The notes under the pieces are model-generated. The model did not search any database. It saw nothing but the letters and a program-made list of their open reading frames with translations, and had not been told where the DNA came from. This document shows positions 41,415 to 51,017 of a stretch of DNA of 64,000 nucleotides, piece by piece. The stretch lies in contig JAEZFK010000021.1 in NCBI GenBank assembly GCA_023437715.1, positions 124,001-188,000 of the forward strand, given 5' to 3'. The first letter of the stretch is position 1. Each line of letters starts with the position of its first letter. The translations under genes and the position numbers were made by a program. This stretch comes from Bacillota bacterium (GTDB lineage: Bacteria > Bacillota > Clostridia > Lachnospirales > Lachnospiraceae).

Positions 41415-42291
41415 AGAAAAACTGGCCCGCCGGACAGAGGAAGTCCAGCAGATTGTGGAGAATTACCTGCCGCCTGTGGAAGGCTATCAGAGTACGGTTC
41501 TGGAAGCCATGGATTACAGCGTCCGGGCCGGAGGAAAAAGACTCCGCCCTCTGCTGATGGAGGAAACCTACCGCTTATTCGGCGGCTCGGGAAAGGTGAT
41601 AAAGCCTTTTATGGCGGCCATTGAGATGATTCACACCTCGTCCCTGATCCATGACGACCTTCCCTGTATGGACAATGATACCCTGCGCCGGGGACTTCCC
41701 ACCGCATGGGTGAAATACGGTTACGATATGGCTGTGCTGGCAGGAGACGGCCTTTTGATCTATTCCATGGAAACCGCCGCAAAGGCCCTGGCTTTCACAG
41801 ACCGGCCCGACCGGGTGGCAAGGTGCATGGGAATAATGGCGGAAAAGACAGGAATCTATGGGATGATAGGCGGTCAGGCCGTGGATGTGGAGCTGGCGGG
41901 AAAGAAAATTCCCCGGAAAAAGCTTGATTTCATCTACCGGCTGAAAACCGGAGCCCTCTTAGAAGCCTCCATGATGATCGGAGCGGTGCTGGGAGGCGCG
42001 TCAGAAAGTGAAATAAAGCTGGTGGAAAAGATGGCTGCCTGTGTGGGTCTGGCTTTCCAGATCCAGGATGATATTCTGGATGTGACCAGCAGCAACGAGG
42101 TTCTGGGAAAGCCAGTGAAAAGCGATGAAAAGAACCATAAAACCACCTATGTAACCCTGGAAGGCCTTGAAAAGGCAAAGCAGGATGTGGAAAAGATCTC
42201 AGAAGAGGCGGTATCCTGTCTCCATGAGCTTCCGGGAGAAAATGCTTTTCTGGAAGAGCTGATCCTCATGCTGGTAAACCGGGAGAAATAA
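41404..42291 (+). CDS. ispA: Farnesyl diphosphate synthase
   Basis: This 295-residue polyprenyl synthase condenses isopentenyl and dimethylallyl/geranyl diphosphates. The first Asp-rich motif is in LIHDDLPCMDND and the second in FQIQDDILDVT, with YSVRAGGKRLRP upstream, as in bacterial IspA enzymes. ATG 41404, preceded by GGTGA (41394-41398), is preferred over ATG 41392, whose AGAGG is only about two bases away. It lies beside dxs, so precursor and product steps are encoded together. Confidence 0.93.
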   Translation: MEFKEKLARRTEEVQQIVENYLPPVEGYQSTVLEAMDYSVRAGGKRLRPLLMEETYRLFGGSGKVIKPFMAAIEMIHTSSLIHDDLPCMDNDTLRRGLPTAWVKYGYDMAVLAGDGLLIYSMETAAKALAFTDRPDRVARCMGIMAEKTGIYGMIGGQAVDVELAGKKIPRKKLDFIYRLKTGALLEASMMIGAVLGGASESEIKLVEKMAACVGLAFQIQDDILDVTSSNEVLGKPVKSDEKNHKTTYVTLEGLEKAKQDVEKISEEAVSCLHELPGENAFLEELILMLVNREK

Positions 42292-42320
42292 GCTACAGCT
42301 TGAAAAGGATCTGATAAGCG

Positions 42321-44231
42321 ATGATACTGGAATTAATAGACGGACCTGAGGATATCAAAAACCTTACAAAACAGGAGCTTGATATCTTAAGCCAGGAAAT
42401 CCGTGACTTTTTAATAGCAAAAATAAGCGTCACAGGCGGCCATCTGGCTTCCAACTTAGGAGTTGTGGAACTGACCATGGCGATCTACCTGGCTTTCGAC
42501 CTGCCAAAGGACAAGATCATCTGGGATGTAGGCCATCAGTCCTACACCCATAAGATATTGAGCGGCAGGCGGGAAGAGTTTGACGACCTGCGGCAGTACG
42601 GAGGCATCAGCGGCTTCCCCAAGAGAAAGGAAAGCCCCTGTGACGCCTTTGATACGGGACACAGCTCCACCTCCATTTCCGCAGGGCTCGGACTGGCCCA
42701 GGCGAGAGATGTGCTGGGGGAGAACCACTTCGTAGTGTCCGTGATCGGAGACGGAGCCTTAACCGGCGGCATGGCCTACGAGGCCTTAAACAATGCGGCC
42801 AGAATGAAGAAGAATTTCATCATCATTCTCAACGACAACAACATGTCCATCTCTGAAAATGTGGGAGGCATGTCAAAATATTTAAACAGCATCCGCACCG
42901 GTGAGGGATATCTGGACTTAAAAAAGCACGTGACAAACGTGCTGTCCCGCATCCCGGTCATGGGAGACCAGATCATAGATAAGATCAGCAGGACCAAAAA
43001 CGGCATCAAGCAGCTTCTGATTCCCGGAATGCTGTTTGAAAACATGGGCATCACCTATTTGGGTCCGGTGGACGGCCACAATGTAAAGGCTCTTTCCAGG
43101 GCCCTGCGGGAGGCCAAGAAGCTGGATCATACGGTCCTGGTCCATGTGATTACCCAGAAGGGCAGAGGCTATGCCCCTGCGGAAAAGAATCCCTCCAAGT
43201 TTCATGGAGTGGAGCCCTTTGACATCATCACGGGACAGCCTAAACGGGAAAAGCAGGCGCCCAGCTATACGGACGTGTTTTCCAAGACCATATGCCGTCT
43301 GGCGGAAGCTGATCCAAGGCTTGTGGCGGTAACTGCGGCCATGCCTGACGGAACCGGCTTAAAACGTTTTTCCCGCTTGTATCCCGAGCGTTTTTTTGAC
43401 GTGGGAATTGCAGAAGAGCATGCGGTCACCTCGGCGGCAGGAATGGCGGCCGGAGGCTTAAAGCCGGTGGTAGCGGTCTATTCCTCCTTTTTGCAGCGGG
43501 GCTTTGACCAGATCCTTCATGACGTCTGCATCCAGAACCTGCCTGTGGTATTTTCCGTGGACAGGGCAGGGCTTGTGGGCAGCGACGGGGAGACCCATCA
43601 GGGAATTTTTGACTATTCCTACTTATCCGCCATCCCCAACATGAGCGTATTCGCGCCAAAGAACCGGTGGGAGCTGATGGACGGCATGGAGTTCGCCCTT
43701 TCCTATGAGGGTCCCATTGCAGTGCGCTATCCCAGAGGAGAAGCCTATCAGGGTCTGAAAGACTTCCGCGCTCCCATTGAATACGGAAAGGGAGAAATGC
43801 TCTACGAAGAAAAGGACATTGCACTTTTGGCCGTAGGGAGCATGGTCAGCACTGGGGAGCATGTGCGGCAGAAGCTGAAAGCCGAGGGCTGGAGCTGCAG
43901 CCTGGTGAACGGGCGGTTTGTAAAGCCCTTTGACCGCCAGATGGTGGACCGCCTGGCAAAAAAACACTGGCTCATCGTCACCATGGAGGAAAATGTTCTT
44001 CAGGGCGGCTACGGCCTTACGGTCACAGGCTATATCCATGAGCATTACCCCCGGGTAAAGGTCATGAATATTGCCCTGCCCGATTCCTATGTGGAGCACG
44101 GCAACGTATCCCTTCTCCGCAAGGGACTGGGAATTGACAGCGATTCCATTCTTTGGCGGCTTAAAAAGGAATACTTAGATACAGAGCGTCAGAATGCGGA
44201 ATGGAAAAGGCTGAGAGAAAACAACTTATAA
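42321..44231 (+). CDS. dxs: 1-deoxy-D-xylulose-5-phosphate synthase
   Basis: Dxs condenses pyruvate and glyceraldehyde 3-phosphate with thiamine diphosphate, the first step of the MEP isoprenoid path. The 636-residue protein shows GGHLASNLGVVELT, VGHQSYTHKILSGR, the ThDP-binding SVIGDGALTGGMAYEALNNA and the pyrimidine-domain FDVGIAEEHAVTSAAGMA. Length and order match the family. It starts 29 bases after ispA. Confidence 0.97.
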   Translation: MILELIDGPEDIKNLTKQELDILSQEIRDFLIAKISVTGGHLASNLGVVELTMAIYLAFDLPKDKIIWDVGHQSYTHKILSGRREEFDDLRQYGGISGFPKRKESPCDAFDTGHSSTSISAGLGLAQARDVLGENHFVVSVIGDGALTGGMAYEALNNAARMKKNFIIILNDNNMSISENVGGMSKYLNSIRTGEGYLDLKKHVTNVLSRIPVMGDQIIDKISRTKNGIKQLLIPGMLFENMGITYLGPVDGHNVKALSRALREAKKLDHTVLVHVITQKGRGYAPAEKNPSKFHGVEPFDIITGQPKREKQAPSYTDVFSKTICRLAEADPRLVAVTAAMPDGTGLKRFSRLYPERFFDVGIAEEHAVTSAAGMAAGGLKPVVAVYSSFLQRGFDQILHDVCIQNLPVVFSVDRAGLVGSDGETHQGIFDYSYLSAIPNMSVFAPKNRWELMDGMEFALSYEGPIAVRYPRGEAYQGLKDFRAPIEYGKGEMLYEEKDIALLAVGSMVSTGEHVRQKLKAEGWSCSLVNGRFVKPFDRQMVDRLAKKHWLIVTMEENVLQGGYGLTVTGYIHEHYPRVKVMNIALPDSYVEHGNVSLLRKGLGIDSDSILWRLKKEYLDTERQNAEWKRLRENNL

Positions 44232-44257
44232 AGATAAACAGGGGAAGTTAAAAATCA

Positions 44258-45073
44258 ATGAAAGAACGATTGGATGTGCTTTTAGTAAAGCGGGGGCTGG
44301 CGGAGTCCAGGGAAAAGGCAAAAGCGGTCATTATGTCCGGCATCGTCTATGTGGACGGGGAAAAGGAGGACAAGGCAGGCACCACATTTGCCGAAACCGC
44401 GGAGATTGAAGTACGGGGGAATACTCTGCGGTATGTGAGCCGGGGAGGCTTAAAGCTTGAAAAGGCCATGACTCATTTCGGCGTCACCCTTGAGGGCAAG
44501 GTCTGCATGGATGTGGGATCCTCCACCGGCGGCTTTACAGACTGCATGCTTCAAAACGGAGCCGTCAAGGTCTATGCAGTGGATGTGGGACACGGCCAGC
44601 TTGCCTGGAAGCTGCGGGAAGACAGCCGTGTGGTGTGCATGGAAAAGACCAATATCCGGTACGTGACCCCGGAAGACATTGAGGACCGGATTGAGTTTTC
44701 TTCCATCGACGTGTCCTTTATTTCTCTGACCAAGGTGCTGGGCCCTGTGAAAAATCTTCTGACAGACGACGGGGAGATTGTCTGCCTCATTAAGCCCCAG
44801 TTTGAAGCAGGCCGGGAAAAGGTGGGGAAAAAGGGCGTGGTGAGAGAAAAATCCGTCCATCTGGAGGTGATCGAAGCCGTGATCTCTCATGCGGTTTCCA
44901 TTGGATTTGAAGTGCTTCATCTGGAATACTCTCCCATTAAGGGGCCGGAGGGAAACATTGAATATCTGCTCCATTTGAAAAAACCGGGATTAAGGGAAGC
45001 TTCGCCGGCACTGCCCGTAGACCCGGAAAAGACTGTAAATGAGGCCCACGCCAATTTAGGCGAGAGCAGGTAA
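44258..45073 (+). CDS. tlyA: TlyA family rRNA methyltransferase / S4-domain protein
   Basis: The 271-residue protein has an N-terminal S4 RNA-binding domain (RLDVLLVKRGLAESREKAKA) and a FtsJ-like methyltransferase domain (CMDVGSSTGGFTDCMLQNGA). The S-adenosylmethionine loop and VSFISLTKVL are conserved. TlyA methylates cytidine 2'-O positions of 16S and 23S rRNA in mycobacteria. It occupies the same position as yqxC of Bacillus, between dxs and argR. Confidence 0.92.
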   Translation: MKERLDVLLVKRGLAESREKAKAVIMSGIVYVDGEKEDKAGTTFAETAEIEVRGNTLRYVSRGGLKLEKAMTHFGVTLEGKVCMDVGSSTGGFTDCMLQNGAVKVYAVDVGHGQLAWKLREDSRVVCMEKTNIRYVTPEDIEDRIEFSSIDVSFISLTKVLGPVKNLLTDDGEIVCLIKPQFEAGREKVGKKGVVREKSVHLEVIEAVISHAVSIGFEVLHLEYSPIKGPEGNIEYLLHLKKPGLREASPALPVDPEKTVNEAHANLGESR

Positions 45074-45083
45074 GGAGTTTATT

Positions 45084-45938
45084 ATGAAGCATTTTTATAT
45101 CATTATGAACCCGGACAAGGAAGGGGCCAGTGAGACAGCCGGGGTCATCTGCGAATACTTAATCAGCCGCGGGGCTCAGTGCAGGACCGGAGGCGGAAGA
45201 CCCAAAGACTGGGAGAAAGGGCGTTATACCGATGGCTCCCAGGTGCCGGAGGATACGGAATGCGTCATCACCTTAGGCGGCGACGGAACCCTCATACAGG
45301 CTGCCAGGGATTTGGCGGGCCGGAATATTCCCATGCTTGGAATTAACCGGGGAACACTGGGGTACTTAACCCAGATTTCACGGACAGAAGAAATCGAGCC
45401 CGCACTTTCCGTTCTCCTTTCCGGAGATTATAAGCTGGAAGAACGGATGATGCTGGACGGATGCGCTTACCGGGCCGGGAAGACCGTCTATCAGGATATT
45501 GCTTTAAATGAGATCGTCATGACCAGAAGCCAGCATTTAAAGATGCTGCGGTTTAAGGTTTACGTCAACGAAGAATTTTTCAACGAATACCATGCGGACG
45601 GCTTAATCGCGGCAACCCCTACAGGCTCTACGGCCTATAACCTCTCCGCCGGAGGGCCGATCATTGTCCCTGATTCCAGAATGATGGTTTTAACGCCCAT
45701 CTGCTCCCATGCCTTAAATGCCAGAAGCATTGTCCTATCCTCCGATGACCGGTTACGGGTGGAGATGATGGGCCAGGAGGGCGTTTGTCAGGCGGCGGTA
45801 TTTGACGGAGACACGGTGGCAGAGCTGTATCCCGGCGATTCCATAGAGATACGCCGGTCAGAGATCAAGACCACACTGATAAAATTGAAAAACATATCAT
45901 TTTTAGATAACCTGCGTAACAAGATGGCCGGTATATGA
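45084..45938 (+). CDS. nadK: NAD kinase
   Basis: NAD kinase makes NADP from NAD and ATP. The 284-residue protein has the diagnostic TLGGDGTLIQAARDL, a NRGTLGYL turn, the DGLIAATPTGSTAYNLSAGGP block and a C-terminal VVFDG-type segment (AAVFDGDTVAEL). It starts ten bases after tlyA with AAGGAG. NadK at this position is common in clostridial versions of the cluster. Confidence 0.95.
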   Translation: MKHFYIIMNPDKEGASETAGVICEYLISRGAQCRTGGGRPKDWEKGRYTDGSQVPEDTECVITLGGDGTLIQAARDLAGRNIPMLGINRGTLGYLTQISRTEEIEPALSVLLSGDYKLEERMMLDGCAYRAGKTVYQDIALNEIVMTRSQHLKMLRFKVYVNEEFFNEYHADGLIAATPTGSTAYNLSAGGPIIVPDSRMMVLTPICSHALNARSIVLSSDDRLRVEMMGQEGVCQAAVFDGDTVAELYPGDSIEIRRSEIKTTLIKLKNISFLDNLRNKMAGI

Positions 45939-45950
45939 GAAGGAGATACA

Positions 45951-46400
45951 ATGAAACTGGAACGACACAGCAAAATTGTGGAACTCATTGGAAAGTACGA
46001 GATTGAAACTCAGGAGGAGCTGGCGGATCGTTTGAATCAGTCAGGCTTTGCAGTCACCCAGGCAACTGTTTCCAGAGATATCAGGGAGCTGAAGCTTACA
46101 AAGGTCCCCTCAGAATCAGGAAAGCAGCGGTATATGGTGCTCCAAAACCAGGGCTCTTTCAGCGACAAATACATCCGGATTCTGCGGGACGGCTACCTGT
46201 CCATGGACATGGCCCAGAACATTCTGGTCATAAAAACCGTATCCGGCATGGCCATGGCGGTTGCGGCGGCTCTGGATGCCCTTCACTTCAATGAAATGGT
46301 GGGCTGCATTGCAGGAGACGACACCATTATGTGCGCCATCCGCAGCGCCGATGATACCATACTTATGATGGACAAGCTAAAAAAACTCATTACGGGATAA
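45951..46400 (+). CDS. argR: Arginine repressor
   Basis: The 149-residue protein has an N-terminal winged helix (TQEELADRLNQSGFAVTQATVSRD, positions about 21-44) and a C-terminal arginine-binding, hexamer-forming domain with GCIAGDDTIMCAI. It controls arginine synthesis and breakdown. It follows nadK by 12 bases and precedes recN by 13, as ahrC precedes recN in Bacillus. Confidence 0.96.
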   Translation: MKLERHSKIVELIGKYEIETQEELADRLNQSGFAVTQATVSRDIRELKLTKVPSESGKQRYMVLQNQGSFSDKYIRILRDGYLSMDMAQNILVIKTVSGMAMAVAAALDALHFNEMVGCIAGDDTIMCAIRSADDTILMMDKLKKLITG

Positions 46401-46413
46401 AGAGGAGGCCGCC

Positions 46414-48075
46414 ATGCTTTCAGAATTGCACGTAAAGAACCTGGCCCTGATTGAAAAAGCGGATGTGGAGTTTAAAGAGGGCTTAAATATCCTGACTGGT
46501 GAAACAGGAGCCGGAAAGTCAATTATCATCGGCTCCGTCACCATTGCCCTGGGGGGTAAGGTACCGAAAGATATAATAAGGAAAGGCGAGGAATACGCCT
46601 ATATTGAACTGATCTTCACGGTCAGGGATGAGGAAAAAATCCGCCTGTTAAAGGAGCTGGACGTCCACCCGGACGGAGACGGCACGGTGATCGTTTCAAA
46701 GAAGATCATGCCGTCAAGAAGCTTGAGCAAAATCAACGATGAAACTGTGACCGCAGGAAAGCTGCGGGATATCACAGGCCTTCTGATCGATATTCATGGA
46801 CAGCATGAACATCAGTCTTTACTTTACAAGTCAAAACATCTGGAGATCCTGGACCGCTACCAGGAGAAAAAGTCCCATGAGCTAAAAAAGAATATAGGGG
46901 AAACCTATGGGGAATACATACGCTTAAGGGACCGCCTGGCGTCTTTCCAGCTTGATGAGGAAGTCAGGCTCCGGGAAATGGATTTTATCCGGTATGAGAT
47001 CGAGGAGATCGAAAACGCCCGGCTGAAAGAAGGGGAGGAAGAGGAGCTGTCCTCTAAGTACCGGCTTTTTTCACATGGGAAAAAAATAACCGAAAGCCTT
47101 TCCATTGCCTATTCCGCGGTGGATTCAGATATCATAAGCCGGGCCTTAAGAGAGGTGGAAGCAGTTGCTTCCTATGACGAAAGAATTGCAGCCATCAGGG
47201 ACCAGCTCTTTGATGCGGATTCCATTTTAAGCGACATCAACCATGAAATAAACGCCTATATGGATGACATGACCTTTGATGAGGAAGAATTTCAGCAGAT
47301 CGAGGAACGGCTTGACGTCATTCATAACCTGGAAGCAAAATACGGCAAAAGCCTGGACTTAATTTTTAAGAACCTGGAAGAAAAGCAGAAGCGCCTGGAA
47401 GAGCTGGAAGACTATGATGCGGTCAGAAGCCGGACAGCCGCGGAATTAAAGAAGGTTTCGGAAGAGCTGGAGGTTCTCTGCACCAGATTATCGGAAATGA
47501 GAAAGGAAACCGCCAAGGAGCTGACCAGGAAGATAAAGGAAGGGCTTGCGGACTTAAATTTCATGGATGTGGAGTTTTCCATGGAGTTTTCCAGAATGGA
47601 CCATTACACAGCAGGCGGCTTTGACGAGGCGGAGTTTGTCATCTCCACCAACCCTGGGGAGACTCTAAAGCCCCTAGGCATGGTGGCCTCCGGCGGTGAG
47701 CTGTCAAGAATCATGCTGGCCATTAAAACCGTGCTGGCGGATTCCGATGACATCCCCACCCTGATCTTTGATGAGATCGACACCGGAATCAGCGGCCGGA
47801 CGGCCCAGAAGGTGTCGGAAAAGCTGGCGTACATTGCCAAAAGCCATCAGGTAATCTGCATCACCCATCTGCCCCAGATCGCCGCCATGGCGGATTGTCA
47901 TTATGAAATCGCCAAAACGGTTGAGGGCGGCCGTACCGCAACCTCCATCCGCCGCCTTGACGGGGAAGAGATGGTGGAGGAGCTGGCAAGGCTGCTGGGA
48001 GGCGTACAGATCACCGAGGCGGTGAGAGAAAATGCCAGAGAGATGAAGAGGCTGGCGAAGGAACCGGGAGCATAA
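46414..48075 (+). CDS. recN: DNA repair protein RecN
   Basis: RecN is an SMC-like ATPase of double-strand break repair. The 553-residue protein has Walker A LTGETGAGKSII near residue 29, IDIHGQHEHQSLL, a long coiled-coil middle (about residues 150-380), the signature VASGGELSRIMLAIK and Walker B TLIFDEIDTGISG. Ribosome binding is by AGAGGAGG. The end is only four bases from the DUF554 gene. Confidence 0.96.
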   Translation: MLSELHVKNLALIEKADVEFKEGLNILTGETGAGKSIIIGSVTIALGGKVPKDIIRKGEEYAYIELIFTVRDEEKIRLLKELDVHPDGDGTVIVSKKIMPSRSLSKINDETVTAGKLRDITGLLIDIHGQHEHQSLLYKSKHLEILDRYQEKKSHELKKNIGETYGEYIRLRDRLASFQLDEEVRLREMDFIRYEIEEIENARLKEGEEEELSSKYRLFSHGKKITESLSIAYSAVDSDIISRALREVEAVASYDERIAAIRDQLFDADSILSDINHEINAYMDDMTFDEEEFQQIEERLDVIHNLEAKYGKSLDLIFKNLEEKQKRLEELEDYDAVRSRTAAELKKVSEELEVLCTRLSEMRKETAKELTRKIKEGLADLNFMDVEFSMEFSRMDHYTAGGFDEAEFVISTNPGETLKPLGMVASGGELSRIMLAIKTVLADSDDIPTLIFDEIDTGISGRTAQKVSEKLAYIAKSHQVICITHLPQIAAMADCHYEIAKTVEGGRTATSIRRLDGEEMVEELARLLGGVQITEAVRENAREMKRLAKEPGA

Positions 48076-48079
48076 GGAA

Positions 48080-48796
48080 ATGATTGGATTAGGAACAGTA
48101 ATAAATGTGGCAGGTATTATCACAGGAGGCTTATGCGGCGTTCTTTTTGGAAAAAGGATGGAGGAAAGATATCAGAGCATTTTAATGAATGGGGCCGGAA
48201 TCTGCGTGCTGTTCCTTGGAATTGCAGGAGCCATGAAGGAAATGCTGGCGATCGAAGAGGGGAAGCTCACCAGCGGCGGAACCATAATGATGATCGCCTC
48301 ATTCTCCGTGGGAGCCCTGATCGGCGAGTGGATGAACATCGAGCTGCGCATGGAGCAGTTTGGAAAATGGCTCAAAATAAAGACAAAGAGCGACGGCGAT
48401 GCAAGCTTTGTAGACGGCTTTGTAAACGCCTCCCTTACCGTTTGTATCGGGGCTATGGCTGTGGTGGGATCTATCCAGGATGGAATTTCCGGAGATTATA
48501 CCGTTCTCACTGCAAAAGCCATCCTGGACTTAATTATCATTCTGGTCATGACGGTTTCCTTTGGGAAAGGCTGTATTTTTTCCGCGATTCCGGTGGCCCT
48601 GTTTCAGGGGACCATAACGATTCTGGCAAGGTTCATTGAGCCGGTCATGACAGAACAGGCCTTGTCGAATTTATCCCTGACAGGCTCTATTTTGATCTTT
48701 TGCGTGGGAGTAAACCTGGTATGGGGGAAAATGATAAAGGTGGCCAATTTGCTTCCTGCTCTGGTTTTGGCGGTGGTGCTGGCTTTCTTTCTGTAA
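48080..48796 (+). CDS. DUF554 family membrane protein
   Basis: The 238-residue protein is highly hydrophobic with about seven membrane segments. It shows DUF554 landmarks GLGTVINVAGIITGGLCG, a GALIGEWMNIE helix and FVNASLTVCIGAMAVVGSIQDG. The family is a predicted transporter or channel with no settled substrate. It starts four bases after recN, so it is read from the same mRNA. In Bacillus spoIVB is the gene after recN, so this gene begins an interruption. Confidence 0.88.
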   Translation: MIGLGTVINVAGIITGGLCGVLFGKRMEERYQSILMNGAGICVLFLGIAGAMKEMLAIEEGKLTSGGTIMMIASFSVGALIGEWMNIELRMEQFGKWLKIKTKSDGDASFVDGFVNASLTVCIGAMAVVGSIQDGISGDYTVLTAKAILDLIIILVMTVSFGKGCIFSAIPVALFQGTITILARFIEPVMTEQALSNLSLTGSILIFCVGVNLVWGKMIKVANLLPALVLAVVLAFFL

Positions 48797-48826
48797 AAGC
48801 AGGAGAAAAGCCGGCGCGATGTCCGC

Positions 48827-49360
48827 CTAAGACCTTTCTGCCAGATAATCCAATACAGGTTCCAAATATTTAATATCAATCCAGTTTTCTTTTTTTCCCA
48901 ATATAGATATCAAGAAGTTTTCCTCAGATTCATTTGAAGATGAGGATTTTTTCTCCTCTAATTTTTTTACCATATTGCATAATAAGCGGTCTTTAAACGT
49001 CAAAGCTTCTTCATCCCACATACCCCGCCCATAAAATAATGTGATATTATTCATCATTCCCTTTAAATTTTGACGCCTTAACTCAGAGATCATCTGATCG
49101 CTGTAAGGAGAGGCCCCTACAGCAAAAATGATGATTCTTTTGCTTTTTAAATTCTCATAATTCTTTTTCAGAAAAGAAATGCCCGATATATGAGAAGCAT
49201 AAACACCGCCGCATAAAAGAACAGTATCATAATTATTGATTTGTTTCGGATTCAGATGACTGTTTTCAAAAGCCTCACAATGAATTTTTTCCGCGAGCAA
49301 ACGGGCATATTCTTTTGCTGCTCCGTATTTGGATTTATAAATTATAATTGATTTTTCCAT
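48827..49360 (-). CDS. Flavodoxin-domain protein
   Basis: The 177-residue protein has an N-terminal FMN phosphate loop of the form IIYKSKYGAAKEYA and the second flavin loop VLLCGGVYASHISG. This makes it a flavodoxin-like or HemG-like electron carrier. A C-terminal helical tail (EEKKSSSSNESEEN) replaces the usual short end. It lies 78 bases downstream of a MarR-family gene on the same strand and is probably its main target. Redox sensing or drug reduction is possible. Confidence 0.8.
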   Translation of the reverse strand: MEKSIIIYKSKYGAAKEYARLLAEKIHCEAFENSHLNPKQINNYDTVLLCGGVYASHISGISFLKKNYENLKSKRIIIFAVGASPYSDQMISELRRQNLKGMMNNITLFYGRGMWDEEALTFKDRLLCNMVKKLEEKKSSSSNESEENFLISILGKKENWIDIKYLEPVLDYLAERS

Positions 49361-49438
49361 ATTAATTTCCCCCGATCCATAGATTTTCTGCTGCCTTTAA
49401 ATTACATATCTCTCCGGTTATTTCACCGGATTTTGCTG

Positions 49439-49924
49439 TTAAACTGTTTCATTTCTGTTTTCTAAACGGTCAATTCCATCATATAATTTCATCAGTAAAT
49501 TAAACAGCATTTGTATTTCGCTGTCTGTATATTCTTCAAACAAAATCTTTAATTTCTGCTTGTGTGAAGCAGAAATTTTATCAAAATAAAGTGTCAGCTT
49601 ATCCGTAGGCAGAATGACAGCGGCCCTTATATCCTTTTGGCTTTGTTTTATTTCTACAAATCCTTTTTCTTCAAGGGAAGCCGCAAGCTTTTTAATATTT
49701 TGCCTGGAACAGCCCAGCAATTTGCCGGATTGAGTAAACGTTAATTCTTCCCCGGAACGCCTGACCATGGTCAGCAGCATGAATTGTTTCAGGGTAATGT
49801 CCTTGTCTTCTTTATCAAAAATGGTCTGTAATTTATTTTCAGCGATAAAAAGAGTGCTGAAGATGGCCTTTACCTGATGTTCCCTTGTGTCTTTAAATCT
49901 CCGTATCAAATCTTCGATTTCCAT
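49439..49924 (-). CDS. MarR family transcriptional regulator
   Basis: The 161-residue protein has the MarR winged helix: ITLKQFMLLTMVRRSG, the recognition region FTQSGKLLGCSRQNIKKLAASLEEKGFV and the beta-wing SQKDIRAAVILPTDK. A single cysteine in LLGCSR might sense oxidants, which is speculation. Two palindromes overlap its own promoter, indicating autorepression, and the flavodoxin gene follows. Confidence 0.88.
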   Translation of the reverse strand: MEIEDLIRRFKDTREHQVKAIFSTLFIAENKLQTIFDKEDKDITLKQFMLLTMVRRSGEELTFTQSGKLLGCSRQNIKKLAASLEEKGFVEIKQSQKDIRAAVILPTDKLTLYFDKISASHKQKLKILFEEYTDSEIQMLFNLLMKLYDGIDRLENRNETV

Positions 49925-49950
49925 AATAGCCTTCCGGAATGGACATAATA

Positions 49951-49994
49951 AGTATAGGTAACAAGTTACTAATTACAATATAGCAACTAGTTAC
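49951..49994 (-). promoter_or_regulatory. Autoregulated MarR promoter with two operators
   Basis: On the minus strand TTGTAA (plus 49973-49978) and TATACT (plus 49951-49956) are 16 bases apart. One operator, GTAAC-AA-GTTAC (49958-49969), fills the space between them. A second, GCAAC-TA-GTTAC (49983-49994), lies upstream. Their centres are 25 bp apart. Outer arms TATAGGTAAC and GTTACCTATA (49953-49962 and 49990-49999) are also inverted. Confidence 0.7.
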
Positions 49995-51017
49995 CTATAT
50001 GTCAATAAAAATTAAAAACGGACTGATAAACAGACACTGGTAAGCCCCAGCAGCCCAGTGTATTGATTATTCCATGCCCTCCCCCCTATACATTTTTTGG
50101 AGGATTACCCCTGTGTGAGAGGAAGGGCTGCATGGCATAGCATGAAAAGGCTGTTTCAAAAGCTTTGATTTTTCCAAGCTATTCCATGAGCATTTAAAGT
50201 AGATATTAAGAAGACATGTAATTTATAAGTAAGGAGATCATCTGAAAATAAAAAGATAAAGTTTAAAAAGATAAAGTTTAAAAGGATATCTGTATTCTTA
50301 AAAATTGTTCTTATTTTGAAAAAGATATCTGTGAAAATATAGCTTTTATATCCGATTTATTTTATTATATATTAGGAAGAAGGATAGGGGCTCTGCGCAC
50401 CTGGAAAATTGAATGTTATGACATAAAAAATTAAATTACGGGAATCAAAAGGAGAGCGGCAGATGTAAAAAAAGATGTTAAAGATGTTAAAAGCAGGCGG
50501 TCAATGGATCGATGAAAAAGTAATAAAAGCGGTGAAATTGAGTGAGGGAAAAGCATGATTAAAAGAGGAATTTCTCCTTCATATTTGAGTGTTTATCTGC
50601 AAAAAAGTCCGCATATTTTTCAGATGGAAAACAGGTGAAAATGTAATTAATGCATTTTAAAATCAGGCTTCATATTGCAATGAATATTTATTTTTAAACA
50701 GAAAATAACCAGAGAAAAGTCTCTTTCAAGGAAAAGCTTTTTTCGGAAAAGGTTCTTCCCGGCTAAAAAGCCAATGAACCGGTAAAGGATTTAAAATTCT
50801 GTCATGAAAACACCACAAGCTGGCAAAATAGCATGTAAGCTCCGGTGATTGTAAAGCGCTGTTAAAAATAAAAAATAATTAAATGGATATCATATGTATA
50901 GGTAAGTTTAAAATTTATAAATAAAATTATAAAACCTGTTTCCGCAGGCAAAATAACCCTGCGAAATATACACATACACCTCCAAAAAACAGGCATATAA
51001 CAAGAAAGGAAACCCAT
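49995..51017. other. About 1 kb AT-rich spacer without an assured gene
   Basis: No frame of normal length or clear ribosome binding site is seen here. It contains a 15-bp tandem repeat AAAAGATAAAGTTTA (50251-50265 and 50266-50280, then a partial third copy) and two copies of GATATCTGT (near 50285 and 50325). Two tiny overlapping frames lie at 50475-50558 and 50555-50638, 27 residues each and without a good ribosome binding site. CGCAGG (50943-50948) pairs with CCTGCG (50958-50963) just before the next gene. It may be a decayed gene region. Confidence 0.5.
50251..50288 (+). repeat. 15-bp tandem repeat
   Basis: AAAAGATAAAGTTTA occurs twice without a gap, followed by a diverged partial third copy AAAGGATA. 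It is noncoding. Confidence 0.7.

Noticed and set aside
50475..50638. Two overlapping 27-codon frames (ATGA junction)
   Set aside because: The first lacks a ribosome binding site at proper distance, and the region has repeats and no conserved motif. They are kept only as a note to the spacer.
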